Source: Amborella trichopoda | Taxonomy: Eukaryota > Streptophyta > Magnoliopsida > Amborellales > Amborellaceae | Assembly: GCF_000471905.2 (NCBI RefSeq) | Contig: NW_006499364.1 | Location: forward strand, 698,265 to 762,264 | Direction: 5' to 3' | DNA: 64,000 nt | In this document: positions 45,803 through 58,347 of the stretch, piece after piece | Numbering within the stretch: the first letter of the stretch is position 1 | Layout of the letters: each line of letters starts with the position of its first letter | Program-made: the position numbers and the translations under genes | The notes under the pieces: model-generated | What the model saw: only the letters and a program-made list of their open reading frames with translations | Database searches by the model: none | Told to the model about the DNA's origin: nothing

Positions 45803-46073
45803 AATAAAAGTGTTTGGCATGAGAAGAAAACCCATGTTACTGAATGAAGTAATTGAGTGGTTGTTCAATCCACCTTGCATCCATCTTATGATGCACAATA
45901 ATGTCCTCTAAAAATTATCTTTAACTCACCTAAACTCTTTAACTTGCAACATGTAATTGTCAATTTCCTTACATATCTGAAGCATTAAGTAGATTCTAAA
46001 TATCAGAAAACACTATGCATTCCAACATTACATAAAATGAGAGGGATCAAATAATTTTAAGGTAAAATTACAA
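45803..46073. other. Spacer between Copia pieces
   Basis: No gene or element recognised. The first part looks like ordinary flank just beyond the plus-strand LTR. Confidence 0.4.
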
Positions 46074-46192
46074 GGAAAAAGTTTATATAAGGTTGAGGCC
46101 CTAAACAATCAAACTAAATTGCACATAAAAAATTCACCAGGAAAAGTTGTTTTGATCCCAAAAAACCCTCAAATTCGATCATATCGACTTTA
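46074..46192 (-). mobile_element. Mutator-like MITE, copy F (partial)
   Basis: Starts GGAAAAAGTTTATATAAGG, with CCCTAAACAATCAAACTAAA following, then jumps to an internal piece (AAACCCTCAAATTCGATCAT) of the same family. The middle is missing, and the element ends where the minus-strand Copia piece begins. Confidence 0.5.
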
Positions 46193-49130
46193 GAGGATCG
46201 GGAAGAAGCTCACCATCAATAGAACGAAGTTTAACATTCGACTCAGTAAGTGTGGCAACACGCTTAGTATCATTAGCTAAATGAGCTCGAGAAACCATAT
46301 ATGTAGCATACTTGAGCTGAGAAAGCAAATAACCTCGAGGTGAATAAGCAACTTCTAGACCCAAAAAATACCTTAAGAATCTGAGATCTTTCATCTCAAA
46401 AAGCTGATTTAGTTGTCGCTTAATTCGATGAATTGTGCCTTCATAGTCACCAGAAATAATAATATCATCCACATAGAGGAGAAGAATTGCACGTCCTTTG
46501 GTTGTAACCGATATGAACACGATAGGATCATGGTGGCTCTATCGAAAACCGACTGAAATAACAACATCACTACGTTTTTCAAACCAAGCACGTGGAGCCT
46601 ATTTAAGCCCATAGAGTGCATGTCGTAAACGACATACTCTATTATTAGGATTTGAAACCCCTGGGGATAACTTCATATATACTTCCTCTGCAAGATCACC
46701 ATTGAGAAATGTGTTCTTGACATCAAGTTAATAAAGAGGCCACTGGCAAATGGCAGCCACAGAAATCAAGGTGTGAACTGTAGTCATGTGGGCAACAGGA
46801 GTAAAAGTTTCAGCAAAATCAATTTCAAATTGTTGATTATAACCTTTAACCACAAGGCGTGCTTTATAACGCTCAATGCCACCATCAATTTTAGTTTTGA
46901 TTTTGTAAACCCACTGACAACCAATGGCATTCTTACTCTTGGGAAGAGGAATAAGTTCCCAAGCATGCATTCTATCGAGAGCATCCAATTCTTCAGCCAT
47001 GGCATGTTCCCATTCAGGCAATTTGGCAAGCTTCATTATAGGTTTGTGGCTCAAAGTAAGCATGAACAGAGGTAGGAAAATTCAATGAAACGAGAAGGAA
47101 AAATAGAAACACCAGTACTGCGACGGACTGAGGGCATTTGCATAAGAGCAACAGGTGCTGGTGCGTGATTTGGTTCAATAGTAGTAGTTGAATGATCAAC
47201 AGTTGAACCATCTACGGGTGGTGACGGTGGAGACATTGGAGAACAATCATCAGAAAAAGGAACAAGAAAAGAAGTAGAAAAAGAATCAACAATAGGTGAA
47301 GTTGAATGAAAAGGAATGTGTACCATATGTTGAGACAAATTCTAACCAAGAGGTAGAATATGGCCCAGATGTTGATGCCACAAAGATCCTTTATCAGGCA
47401 TTGCAACACATGCAGAGGTTTCAGTCAAAGTTTTTAAATGAAGATGGTCCAGATAATAGAGATCACCAACTTTATGCATAGTCCCAATCAGTTTCCTTGA
47501 TTGCCAATCTTGCACATGACATCCAAAGGGAGTGAACACAACATTACAATTGGAACGGGTAATCTGACCAACAGAAAGCAGATTTATGGCAATAGAGGGA
47601 ACATGATAAACACCAGAAACATTCAATTTACCAGAAGGATAAGAGGATGTAGTAATTGAGCCAACCTATAAACTTGCATAGCAGTATCATCAACAGTACG
47701 AATAGTATCAAAAAAGGTTTACAGTCAACAAGAATAGACTCATTCGCCGTCATATGACAAGAAAGTACCGGAGTCTATTAATCAAGAAGTTAAAACACTA
47801 TTACCAGAAAAAGCATATGCTGACCTTTTGGGCAATCGGGATTGTGAGAGAAACCACTGAAATTGTTCTATTGTAAGAGTGATTAATGAAGAAGCAGTAC
47901 CAATAGCCGATGGTGTTATACCAATTGCTTGAGTTCCAAAAGTTATGGTAGATAGATCAAGAATGCATCCCTCTAAAGTCTAACTTGACTCAACAGCTAT
48001 CGTGCCGGTTGTCCTTTTTTTGTTTTTAATCAAGCAACAAAAAGCTCTCTTTGTTGTAAATATCCTAATTCTTTCTCTCTTTAGCTCTTCGTGAAAGTTG
48101 AATGCCCAAGTTAACAGATTGACAGAGCAACACGACTTGAATCTCAGAGTATAAATTGGAGCCTCTTGCACTGTCTTATGCCTAGCCTCAACCTCAGTGA
48201 ATCAGATCCCAAGTATGCAATGAGAGAGAAAATCACCAATTTTGGTTATGTTTACTATGAGCAACATGGCTAAAAACTTCAGACAAATAGATTGTGCATT
48301 CAATCCGTTGCTATAGACAATGATATTTCTAGGTTTTGTGATGAAGATGAGTATAAGAGAGTTAAAACAAATTTATAGGATTGTGGATTTACCGATGAAG
48401 ACAAACTTCATGTGTAGACAAAAATGGCTATGGAAAGGATATGGAAAGGAATGAATTAAGAGAATAAAACGAGGGGCTAATGAAATTGATGGAAGACAAA
48501 TAAGAGAATGGAGAGAGAAAATTAATACATGATAATTGACAATTAGGTTGAAGGTTTGCACTATCAACTAGCAACAATCAACATAAACGTTTAGTGAAAA
48601 CAACAAATCTTGGATCTCTGCGATGGGCTTATCACAGTCGAAGCCCCTCCAAGACGGATCATTAGCTTTAGTGATTTTGGATGATGCAAATTGGAGCCCA
48701 AATCAATAAGCTCAAAGGACGATTAAGCAAACACAAGATAAACCCAATAGGCAGGCTCAGGCAATAACATAATAGCAGACTAGAGGGACAAGGACAGAGC
48801 AAAGATGATCTATGGCTAAAGAAACAGAACAAGATGTTGTCAAAAGACCAGAAATCGAGTGTTGTATCCTCTCTCTAAAAAAAATAATTTCCTAACTGAG
48901 CAAGATCACAGTGATGGACCGAAGCCTTGTTCTGATACCATGTTAGAGAATTTTTTTTGTATATTTCTGGAGAAGGCCCCATATTTATACAATATTTGAT
49001 AGGTTACACAGCCTGTTTAATCATACAAAAAGGGAAGAAAATATACAAGAAAAGGAAAAACATATCACAATTTGCATGATAGTCTTTATGATATCAAATA
49101 AAAAAGGAAAGACAATATTATACACGCACA
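46193..49130 (-). mobile_element. Ty1/Copia piece: 5' LTR, gag-pol remnants to RT (minus strand)
   Basis: From right to left on the minus strand: LTR (48941-49130), Met-tRNA primer-binding site (TGGTATCAGA, 48931-48940) directly against it, a poorly readable leader/gag stretch, a gag-pre-integrase-like segment (about 47342-47626), a linker rich in Pro and Ser, and reverse transcriptase (about 46180-47063) with WVYKIKTKIDGGIERYKARL and ILLLYVDDIIISG. The integrase core is not recognisable, and the RNase H end and a second LTR are absent on this strand. Many breaks. Fossil. Confidence 0.8.
48941..49130 (-). repeat. Copia LTR (minus-strand copy)
   Basis: 190 bp; on the minus strand TGTGCGTGTATAATATTGTC ... 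CTCTAACA, followed at once by the primer-binding site. Clearly the same family as 45600-45802, with point differences and an internal length difference. Confidence 0.85.
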
Positions 49131-49429
49131 TTATTAACTTCATATTTTGATGAAACTCGCCATAATTTGGTTCATTTGACTGCCAAATGTTCTTTTGCAT
49201 TGACATTGTTATTCAGAAGAGGTATTCCTTCCTCCTATCGTTCACAGTGTGTGATAAGTAGCACAATGACAATGTTGTTATCATTAGGGCCTACACTGGA
49301 TGGAGCCATAAAAATATGAAATCCATGGTAAGGTAGCACCATTTCTTGGTTGTCACTTGAATGTGACAAAAAATTTAAGGAAGCTAAGAAAGTACCATGA
49401 ATTTTCATGATACATTAGTGGTCCTTACC
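49131..49429. other. Spacer before the LINE
   Basis: No gene seen. AGAAAGTACCA at 49387-49397 nearly matches AGAAAATACCA at 63068-63078, just after the LINE poly-A, and could be the LINE target duplication. In that case the LINE would begin about 49398. Confidence 0.4.
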
Positions 49430-50302
49430 CAGCATTTATCAATGGTAGGATAATCACTGACGGGGTGCTAACTGCACAGGAATGCATTCACTCCAGAATT
49501 ATTCAAGGGGAGCCAGGAGTGTTGATCAAATTAGACTTGGAAAAGGCGTATGATCGTGTAGACTGAGATATATTATTGAAAGTATTAAGATATATGGGGT
49601 TTGGAGATATATGGTGTAGATGGATCAGTGCTTGTCTTACAAGCACTCATTTTTCAGTTTTGCTATAAGGAAGTCCAAAAGTATTCTTTCGCACATCCAG
49701 AAGATTGAGACATGGTGATCCTCTTTCCCCTTTTTTGTTCACAATCATGGGGGAAGCTTTCAGTGGAGCCATTTGCAAGGGTAGCAAATAGGGGAAATTT
49801 TGAACGATTCAAAGTGACACCAGTGAGCCATCAAATTTCTCATTTGCAATATGCAGATGATACATTATTGTTTTCCTCGGCATCAGTAGATCAGATTGTG
49901 AATATTAGAAGAATGCTCTTATGTTACGAAGTTGGCCTTAGCCTAAAGGCAAACCTTAACACAATATCCATTGTGGAAATTGCTTGTGATGATGAGGTTA
50001 TAGCAACTTTAGCATTCCATTTAGGCTGCAAAGTAGATAAATTCCCTATTAAATATCTTGGTTTACCGATTTTTGATAAAAGGTTGCCTAGATTTGTTTG
50101 GAACACGGTGTAACTGAGAGTGAATAAGAAGTTGGATCTATGGAAATCTAAGCATTTGTCTTTGGAAGGTAGAGCGACTTTAATAAAGTCATCTTTATCG
50201 AATCTACCAGTCTACCAAATGCCACTTTTTCAAATGCCAACCTCGATCGTGAAAGCGATTGAAAAGTTGATGAGGAATTTTTTGTGGGGATCGGAAGACT
50301 TT
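49430..50302 (+). mobile_element. L1-type LINE, reverse transcriptase part
   Basis: Plus-strand reading gives a plant L1-type RT: AFINGRIITDGVLTAQE, IKLDLEKAYDRVD, GDPLSPFLFT, the catalytic box QYADDTLLF (YADD at 49850-49861), NTISIVEIA, KYLGLPI, and NKKLDLWKSKHLSLEGRATL with NLPVYQMPLFQMP and MRNFLWG. It starts inside the RT domain, so the endonuclease and ORF1 are missing. An in-frame TGA replaces the Trp codon after AYDRVD (near 49564), another stop follows near 49667, and the frame shifts around 49740 and 49790. It is interrupted at 50302 by the Gypsy element and resumes at 61735. Confidence 0.8.
50298..50302 (+). repeat. 5-bp target site duplication (left)
   Basis: ACTTT immediately before the left LTR; an identical ACTTT follows the right LTR at 61730-61734. 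Confidence 0.85.
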
Positions 50303-51829
50303 TGTAAGGACCGAGACTTTCTCGAGGTGATGATGGTTAAGTACGCAGCTGTGTGCAGCTAGGTGAGTGCACTGTAGAGCGCACGCGCGGGTAGACAAGT
50401 CCGCGTTAGAAGGCAAGAGGTCAAGCGTGCGTTGATAGTGCGTGAAAACGTGGATGGACAAACACGCAGTTAGGCACAGGTGATCCGACGTGGGTTGAGA
50501 GCACCGGTGGATGTGTGCGCTGTTGAGAGCGGGACGGATAAGTGCGCTGCTGAGAGCAAGGATGGATGAGCACGTTGATGAGCACGGGTGGACAAACAAG
50601 TGTTGAGAACACGGACGATTTAGTGCGTTGCTGAGCGTGGGTGGTGTATGGTGCTCTAGGGGTGCTTCTTCTCTCTCATCTTTGCTCTCTCTCTTCATGT
50701 ATGAGTGCCATGTGGCATGTGCATGCTTCTACCCCTATCATGGTGTTCCCCATGCTTGTTTTATCTCTCCTCATGCAAGCTCACTTGAGTGACAAGTGGC
50801 ACATGCATGCATAACCCCCATCATTGTGTTTCCCATGCTGCTCCCTCTCTCTTCATACATAAGTGCCATGTAGTAAATGCATGCTTCTACCATCCATGTT
50901 TTTTTATACTCCGCACCCACTCAAGAATTTAGATTTTCTCTCTCTCTCTCTCTGTCCTCATTGCCCCTCTTTCACCCACGTTCTCCTTCTCCTCCCTTAG
51001 TCATTTGACCTCCCCAAGCCTTAATCCCTTAAGCTTGAACCCAATCTATTAGAGCTTGACATTCAAGGTGAGGCTGGTAGAACACTTTGGAATTTCGATT
51101 AGAGTAAGTAAGTGGATTTAGTTTCCATAGCTTCATACTTATATTAATGCATGTTTCCTTATCTAATCAAAATATGAAACTCAAGTATGAGTATGGGTGA
51201 GAGTGTGAGTGCGGGTGCATGCTACTGAAATTCTTCAAAAGAGTAATTTGTTTTCCATAACTGCGATTCTTGTTTGAGAGATCATTTGGGTACCTTAAAC
51301 CTCACCTTTGACCATGAATTTGGGTCAATATCCTTTTAAATGTATTTCATCATGGAAAAAACTCATTGTTAATAACTCATTTGGTATGAAAGTTATTAAC
51401 TATTTTCCGAAACAGGCCAGATTTGTGAAGTAAAATTCTTAGGATTTAACTTGTTTTTGTATGAAGCTTTTCATTGACCAAACTATATTAGAATGAGGTC
51501 AAACTATTCTGAAACTATAAATAGATGAATCTATTTAGAAATTGGTTTTGGAATCGTGATAAAATTCCCTGTGGTTTGAAAGTTATTGTCATTTTTCGAT
51601 TAGGGTGTCACCCTAGATTTTTCGTAGTGAAAAACAGAAACTTTACCCAAGAACATCAAACAGTTTGACAAACTTGAGGCCCATATTTGGGGTTACCTCC
51701 TATATGAGAGTTGTCTTTACATAAGCCTAGATTGTCATAAAATTGGTTTCAAGTTTAAATGATATTTAAATCTCATGAAATGCCTTTAAAGGTGGACTGT
51801 GCTCATATTGGAAAACCAGAAAGATAATA

Positions 51830-52230
51830 TTGTGATGTCTATTGCCTTGATATATAGCATGATATGGACATGATGATGTTTTTTGAGCTAATATGCATGA
51901 TGATATGACATGGTGATGGTTATTGCATTGCTATATATTATGATATGAAGATCATGGTGTCTCTTGAGCTAATATGAACGATGATATGACATAGTGATGT
52001 CTCTTGCATTAGTATGTTGCATGATATTGACATGATGATGTCTCTTGAGTTAATATGCATGATGATATGACATCATGATGTCTCTTGCATTTGTATATTA
52101 TATGATATTGACATGATGATATCTCTTGAGTTAATATGCATGATGATATGACATCATGATGTCTCTTGCATTTGTATATTATATGATATTGACATGATGA
52201 TGTCTCTTGAGCTAATGAGCATGATAATAT
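51830..52230 (+). repeat. Tandem repeats in the Gypsy 5' LTR, block 1 (GATGTCTCTTG)
   Basis: Several units of about 55-65 bp combining ATGATGTCTCTTGAG(C/T)TAATA, TGCATGATGATATGACAT and TTGCATT..TATATGATATTGAC. Two neighbouring units (from about 52060 and about 52140) are almost identical. Counterpart at 59885-60180 in the 3' LTR. Confidence 0.8.
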
Positions 52231-52289
52231 TGATTATACGCCTATCATGCCTTGGACATGTTATTGCTTTATGTGAGTACAAGCATAAC

Positions 52290-52700
52290 ATGCTCCTGAT
52301 GTGATATGTGGCTGGGCACCTACTGTGTGAATGATGGTGTCGGCAGCTGAGATCTCATGCTATGTGATATGTGTATGGGTACCTACTGTGTGAATGATAG
52401 TACCGACAGCTGAGATCTCATGTTATGTGATAGGTGTATAGGCACCTATTGTGTGAATGATGGTGCCGGCAGCTGTCTATATGGGAACGACACCTACTGT
52501 GTGAATGATGGTGCCGACAGCCGCATGATATGGGATGCACACATTATGTGTGTGCGCATCATATTTTACTGCTTATAATATGTTACGTGCGGATGGGCAT
52601 ATGCTCTATGATATGTGGATGGGCACCTACGGTGTGAATGATGGTGCTGGTTGCTGCCTGATGGGAACGACACCTATTGTGTGAATGATGGTGTCGGCAG
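52290..52700 (+). repeat. Tandem repeats in the Gypsy 5' LTR, block 2 (CACCTACTGTGTGAATGATG)
   Basis: Six to seven units of about 50-65 bp built on GGCACCTACTGTGTGAATGA, then TGGTGCCGGCAGCTG, often with GAGATCTCATG. Counterpart at 60245-60660. Confidence 0.85.
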
Positions 52701-53902
52701 CTGCGATCTTTCCCTGACTCTTCATGATAGGAAGGGGAATTAGGATGTGAATGTTTAGGAGGCCCCCCCCCCAAAAATCTGTTGAGGCACTATCCATTAA
52801 GATCCCTTTGCTAGTGTAACGCTTTCTCGTCGGAGGGGTACATGAGAAGGTCGTGTCTTGCAAGGTCACCACTTATCAAAAGCCCCAAAGCAAGTTGGTG
52901 ACTATGTGTATGTAAGGCACTACGCAATCGAATGACCCGTTGGTGGTGCTTCCCTCCTAATGAGATGGTAGAAGTTCTACGCATCAGGATTTGATTAGCT
53001 TGGTGGATAGGGCTTCTACTTCGGGAGTAGGTGAGCCAGGGAGTGAGTTACTTAATATTTGTTGATTTTGTTTATGCATGCCTAATTACATTGATCAGTT
53101 AAGATACTTGAGTGATTTGACCGATTTCTTATTCATATCATATCTGATTAGTTTGATTTGTTATTGCTCCCCCATGAAATGAATCATGCACGACACATTG
53201 TAAATATGATTTTGACAAATGGCTTCATGTTTAGTAAGATTTGCCTAACACCCTGAGTATTGTTATGATATAATATGCATGGGCAGGATATCATGACACC
53301 TTGATCTACTTACTGGGCTTTGCAACTAACTATTTTAACTTTCCTCTATGTAGAGTGATAGCCGTTGGGTTGAGGAAGGCTACTCTGGTGATCGTTGTTG
53401 GAGCCCCGTACTCCCTTCCTGTAGAAGCTCTTCTTCTTACTTATACGTTTTAGTTGGCGGTTTGGCTATCTAGTTCATTTTGTTTTGGCTTATGTCTTGA
53501 TGTTGGGCCTTTTGTGCGTTGGACTTGTATGTACTATTTTGGACTGATATATATGTAATTTTGTGGGACTTGTTTGTCCATCTGTTCATGGTTGTGCATT
53601 TTGTGCTTGGTTTTTCTTTGCTTTCTTGGTTGGCTTTGATCATTCTTTATGAAAGCATTGACCACACTACACCTGAGTGGCTATCACTAAGTGTGGTCAC
53701 GACCCCTCGCCCTATTGTCCTCCGGTGAGATCGGGTTAGCCCTCTATGGGTCCGACATGGACGATAAGAGGTGGGGTTGTAACAAGTTATGGTATTAGAG
53801 CAGCCATGATAGGATTTTTGGCCTAGAGAGTCTTAGAGAGGTCTTTAGGGTGGTATGGATAGGCTAGTAACTAGCGTCTGGGTGTTCCTATTTTAGGTCA
53901 AG

Positions 53903-54900
53903 ATGCCAAGTGTTCGTGTCAACAATTCAAGTACGAGTACTGGGAACACGGAGGCTTTTGGGGAATTCTTTAGGATGCTCGGGGCCATGACTCAAATCAT
54001 GAAGAATTGTTTGCTGGCCTCGACTTCCCTTGCCCCAGACCAGGTAGATAATGGGTTGATTGCAAGATTTAGAAGACTTGCACCTTCAATATTCTCTAAG
54101 CATGGAAGGGTAGAAACTGCTGAAAGATGAAAGATGAAAGATGAAAGATGGAGGAGGCAAGTAGAGAAGATCTTTGAAGTTTTACATTGTTATGATGAGA
54201 AAAAAGTAAGATTGACGACCTTCATGCTGGAAGGGGATGCAGAGCACTGGTGGAGTTCGACGAAACAGTCCTGGGTAGAGATCGGGACTGCGGCTACCTG
54301 AGAGAACTTCCTAGTGGCGTTCAATGAGAACTATTTCCCTGACTCCGTCCAAGAGAGAAAAGAAGTTGAATTCATCGAGCTGCAGCAAGGGAATATGTCG
54401 GTAGAACAATATGCATCCAAGTTTGCGGAGTTATCCCGGTATGCGCCACATATCATCAACACATAAACGCGTAAGGCGAGCAAATTTGAGAAGGGCCTTA
54501 GGCCAGATATTCGATGGAGAGAAATGTCAGTCAATCTTAAGGCGTTCTCCCCATTGATGGACCTAGCTAAGAAGATCGAGAGGGATTGTGAGGAATTCCA
54601 GCTGAGGAAGGAAGGGAGAGAAAGGCCCCCACCATCTGACAATTTTGGGAGGAAGACTCGAATGCCGCCTAAGAGAGGCTTTAGGGAAGGACTCAACAGG
54701 GCAATGTGAAAACCCAGAAGACTTTCTCGAGGGATGTGAGAGAGAACCAGTGCCCGACATGCTCATACATGGGCTGAGCAACCACTCTGCAGCAGAGTGC
54801 TACAAGAAGCCGAGTTCGTGTTATGGATATGGCAAGCTTGACCACCTGATCAAGGACTGTCCTATGAAGAAGCTGGAGAACAGACCGAAGACTCTGGGTC
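53903..54900 (+). other. gag region of the Gypsy element
   Basis: Retrotransposon gag signature (FFRMLGAMTQIMKN at the start; a segment with YFPDSVQERK; a CCHC-type knuckle near 54817-54870 with YGYGKLDHLIKDCP). Broken. Fossil. Confidence 0.7.
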
Positions 54901-54949
54901 GGGTGCATAACAGGAGATTAAGGCTTCTACCTCGGTGATCTGAGGTAAG

Positions 54950-57900
54950 CTCTTTGTTTGGGGTAGAGAGGCTAGAATTTTGATAGACCATGGTTCCTCT
55001 CATTCTTTTGTTGCACCTCATTTTGCATGTCATCTAAATGTTGAACATTTACCTCTTGATTATACTTTAGTAGTGTGCACGACTATGGGGACTCTATGGA
55101 GACTGATGTGGTATACAAACAATGTGGGGTTTTGCTTGAAAGGTGTGTCCTGCCCATAGACTTGATACTTTTAGATATTCAAGATTTTGATATTATTTTG
55201 AGCATAGACTGGTTGTCCACACACCATGCCACTGTTGACTGTTATGATAAATATTGTGGCCTTTAGACCCCCTACCCTACCTGAGGTGCACTTTGTTGGT
55301 ATCAAAGATGCTCCCCCTCTACACTTTATTTCAACCCTTCCTGGTCATCATTTTCTGTCTAAAAGATGTGTCGGGTACTTAGCCTATGTGGTAGAAAATC
55401 AGGATGTCCAGTCCAAGCTGAAAGAGGTCTCAGTAGTAAGGGAGTACCTTGAGGTTTTTCCTGAAGAGCGGTCCTCTTTGCCCCCAGTAAGGGAGATAGA
55501 GTTTGAGATAGACATGGCCCCTGGCACTGTTCCCATCTCTCAAGCCCTATATTGGATGGCCCAACAGAATTGAAGGAGCTAAAAGTACAATTGTAGGAGT
55601 TGTTAGAAAAGGGGTTCATTCGACCCAATGTGTCTCCTTGGGGTGCACCGGTCCTTTTTGTGAAGAAGAGGGATTGGTCCATGAGGCTTTGCATCGATTA
55701 TAGGTAGTTGAATCAAGTAATAGTAAAAAACAAGTCCCCTCTGCCTAGGATTGATGACCTCTTTGACCAGCTTCAAGGGGCTCAAGTGTTCTCTAAGATT
55801 GACCTCCGAACTGGTTATCATCAATTGTATGTCAAGGAGGAAGATGTTCCGAAGACCGCATTTAAAACCTGATATGGTCACTATGAGTTTTTAGCGATGC
55901 CGTTCGCTTTGATCAATGCCTCGACTGTTTGCATGGACCTGATGACTAGGATTTTAAGACCCTTCTTGGATAGATTAGTAGTGATCTTCATTAATGATAT
56001 TTTGATGTATTTGAGAGCCAAGAGGAGCATGAACAACAAATGAGAGTATCAGACTCTAAGGTCAGAAAAGCTATATGCCAAGTAGAGTAAGTGTGAGTTC
56101 TGGCTTCCTAGTGTGGCCTTTCTTAGAAAGGCACATTGTTATAAAGGATGGAATCGCAGTTGACCCTTCAAAGATTGAAGTTGTGATCAAATGGGGGAGA
56201 CCGACAAACGTTACTGTGGTCCATAGTTTTTTGGCGTTGGCATGATATTACAGGCATTTTGTAAAAGGATTCTCAAAGATAGCGCTCCCTCTAACTCGAC
56301 GGACCCTGAAGAATGTGAAGTTTGTGTGGTCAGATGATTGTGAGAAGAGCTTCCATGAACTAAAGAAGAGGCTGACCACGGCTCCACTACTGGACTTACC
56401 TGAAGGAAATGAGGAATTTGCAGTTTACACCGATGCCTCTCACAAAGGGCTCAGATGTGTACTTATGCAGTGAGAAAAGGTCATTACATATGCCTCCAGA
56501 CAGTTGAAGTCATAAGAGCAGAATTGTCCAACACATGATTTGGAGGTTGCGACTATAGTTTTAGCCCTAAAAATCTGGAGACGCTATATCTATGGAGCCA
56601 AATTTAAGGTGTTAATGGACCATAAGAGTCTCAAGTACCTGTTCTCTCAGAAGGAGTTGAATATGAGGCAAAGGAGATAGATGGACCTTTTGAACGATTA
56701 CGATTGTACCATCCAATATCACCCGGGCAAGACTAATGTAGTAACAGATGCCTTGAGTAGGAAGCCTTTGGTATCAGTGGCTCATCTAATGATTTGAAAG
56801 ATGAAGTTGTTAGAAGATTTAGTGGGTTGGCATCTAGCTCCGCCCCTTAATAATGTTGTGGGTATGACTGCTTGTATAAGGATGGAACCCCAACTTATTC
56901 AACAAGTTCGGCTGGCTCAAAAGAAAGACCCCTAACTCATGAAGATTGTGGAAGAGATGTAGTTGGGAAAGAACGACGAATTCTCTATGAGCAGTGACGA
57001 CTTGTTGCGATTCAAAGATTGGGCCTGCCTCTCGAATGATAAGGATGTGAAGAAAGCTATCTTGGAAGAGGCACACCGCTTCCATTATACTATACATCCA
57101 GGAAGTACTAAGATGTATCAGGACCTGAAGAAAACTTTATGGTGGAATAATATGAAAAGGGGGGTGGCACTACATGTGTCTAAGTGCTTGACATCCTAGT
57201 AGGTGAAAGCTGAGCATCAAAAGCCCACCAGGTTGTTGCAGCCTTTACCCATGCCAGAATGGAAATGAGAGGACATTTATATGGATTTAATCTTTAGCTT
57301 GCCTAGAACAAGTTCAGGGCATGACAACATTTGGGTCATTATGGGCCGGCTGACCAAAGCTTTCCCCTACTTGTCGATCCGCATGACCTATACCTTGGAC
57401 CGACGTGCTCAGTTATACATCAAGGAGATAGTGAGGTTGCATGGAGGTCTGGTCAGCATTGTGTTCGACAAGGAGACTCGTTTTACCTCTAGATTTTGGG
57501 CTATGGGGATGAGACTTACCTTTAGCACTGCCTTTCACCCCAGACTGATGGGCAATCGGAGATGACATTTCATACCTTGGAACACATGCTAAGGGCTTGT
57601 GTAGCTGAATTTAAAAGAAGCTGAGATGACCATTTACCGCTGATTGAATTTTCTTATAATAACAACTACTAAACCAGTATTCAGATGGCACCTTTTGAGG
57701 CCCTGTATGGAAGGAAGTGCATGTCACCTATTTGTTGGGATGAGATTGGTGAGAGAGGGATTTTGGGGTAAAAAATCGTTTAGGTGACTTCAGATAAGAT
57801 AGAATTGATTCGAGAGAGACTCAGGATGGCTCAGAGTCAGCGTAAGAGTTACGTCGATAACCGAAGGAGAGACCTTGAGTTTGAGGTGGGTAATCGGGTC

Positions 57901-58300
57901 TTTCTAAGGGTGTCACCAACCAAGGGCATCATGAGGCTCGACAAGAAAGGAAAGCTGAGCCCGCGCTATATCGGACCCTTCAGATCTTGGAGGGCCAGAA
58001 GCGTGGCATATCGACTTGCCTTACCGCCCGAGTTGGCAAACATCCATAATGTCTTTCATGTGTCTTTATTGCGGAAGTATCAGCTGTCCCATACCATATT
58101 TTGAGATATGAACCCTTACCGATCAAAGAGGACTTGACCTTCATTGAGCGGCTAGTTCAAATACTGGATAGAAGGGTGCATGTATTGCGTAATAAGGAGA
58201 TTCCTCAAGTCTGTGTTTTGTAGCAAGTACCATTCCCAGGAAGAGTTGACCTGGGAACGGGAGGATGAGATCCAGGAAAAGTACCTCATTTATTTGAATA
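54950..58300 (+). other. pol region of the Gypsy element
   Basis: Aspartic protease (LIDHGSSHSFV near 54980), RT (LCIDY and [11 protein letters not shown] near 55690-55830), RNase H (YTDASHKGL near 56430), integrase zinc finger and core (HPGSTKMYQDLKKTLWW near 57105; IWVIMGRLTKAF near 57330) and a C-terminal domain with LSPRYIGPF, NVFHVSLLRKY and VQILDRRVHVLRNKEIPQV. Broken many times. Fossil. Confidence 0.8.
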
Positions 58301-58347
58301 GCGGATGTATGATTTAGATGACTAAATCCTTTTTAAGGGGGGGATGA

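Larger units (their letters stand above)
50303..53784 (+). repeat. 5' LTR of the Gypsy element
   Basis: Starts TGTAAGGACC and ends GTTGTAACA. A CpG-rich decayed minisatellite at 50340-50650 is followed by plainer sequence and two tandem-repeat blocks (51830-52230 and 52290-52700). Confidence 0.9.

Noticed and set aside
50204-50698. 164-codon antisense open frame, with a similar 139-codon frame at 58314-58733
   Set aside because: Both lie in the CpG-rich decayed minisatellite of the two Gypsy LTRs. The His/Ser/Pro-rich product follows from the repeat, and it is found twice only because the LTR is present twice.
51830-52700. Regularly spaced repeats that might suggest a CRISPR-like array
   Set aside because: They are directly adjoining minisatellite units inside a plant retrotransposon LTR, without constant-repeat/unique-spacer structure.
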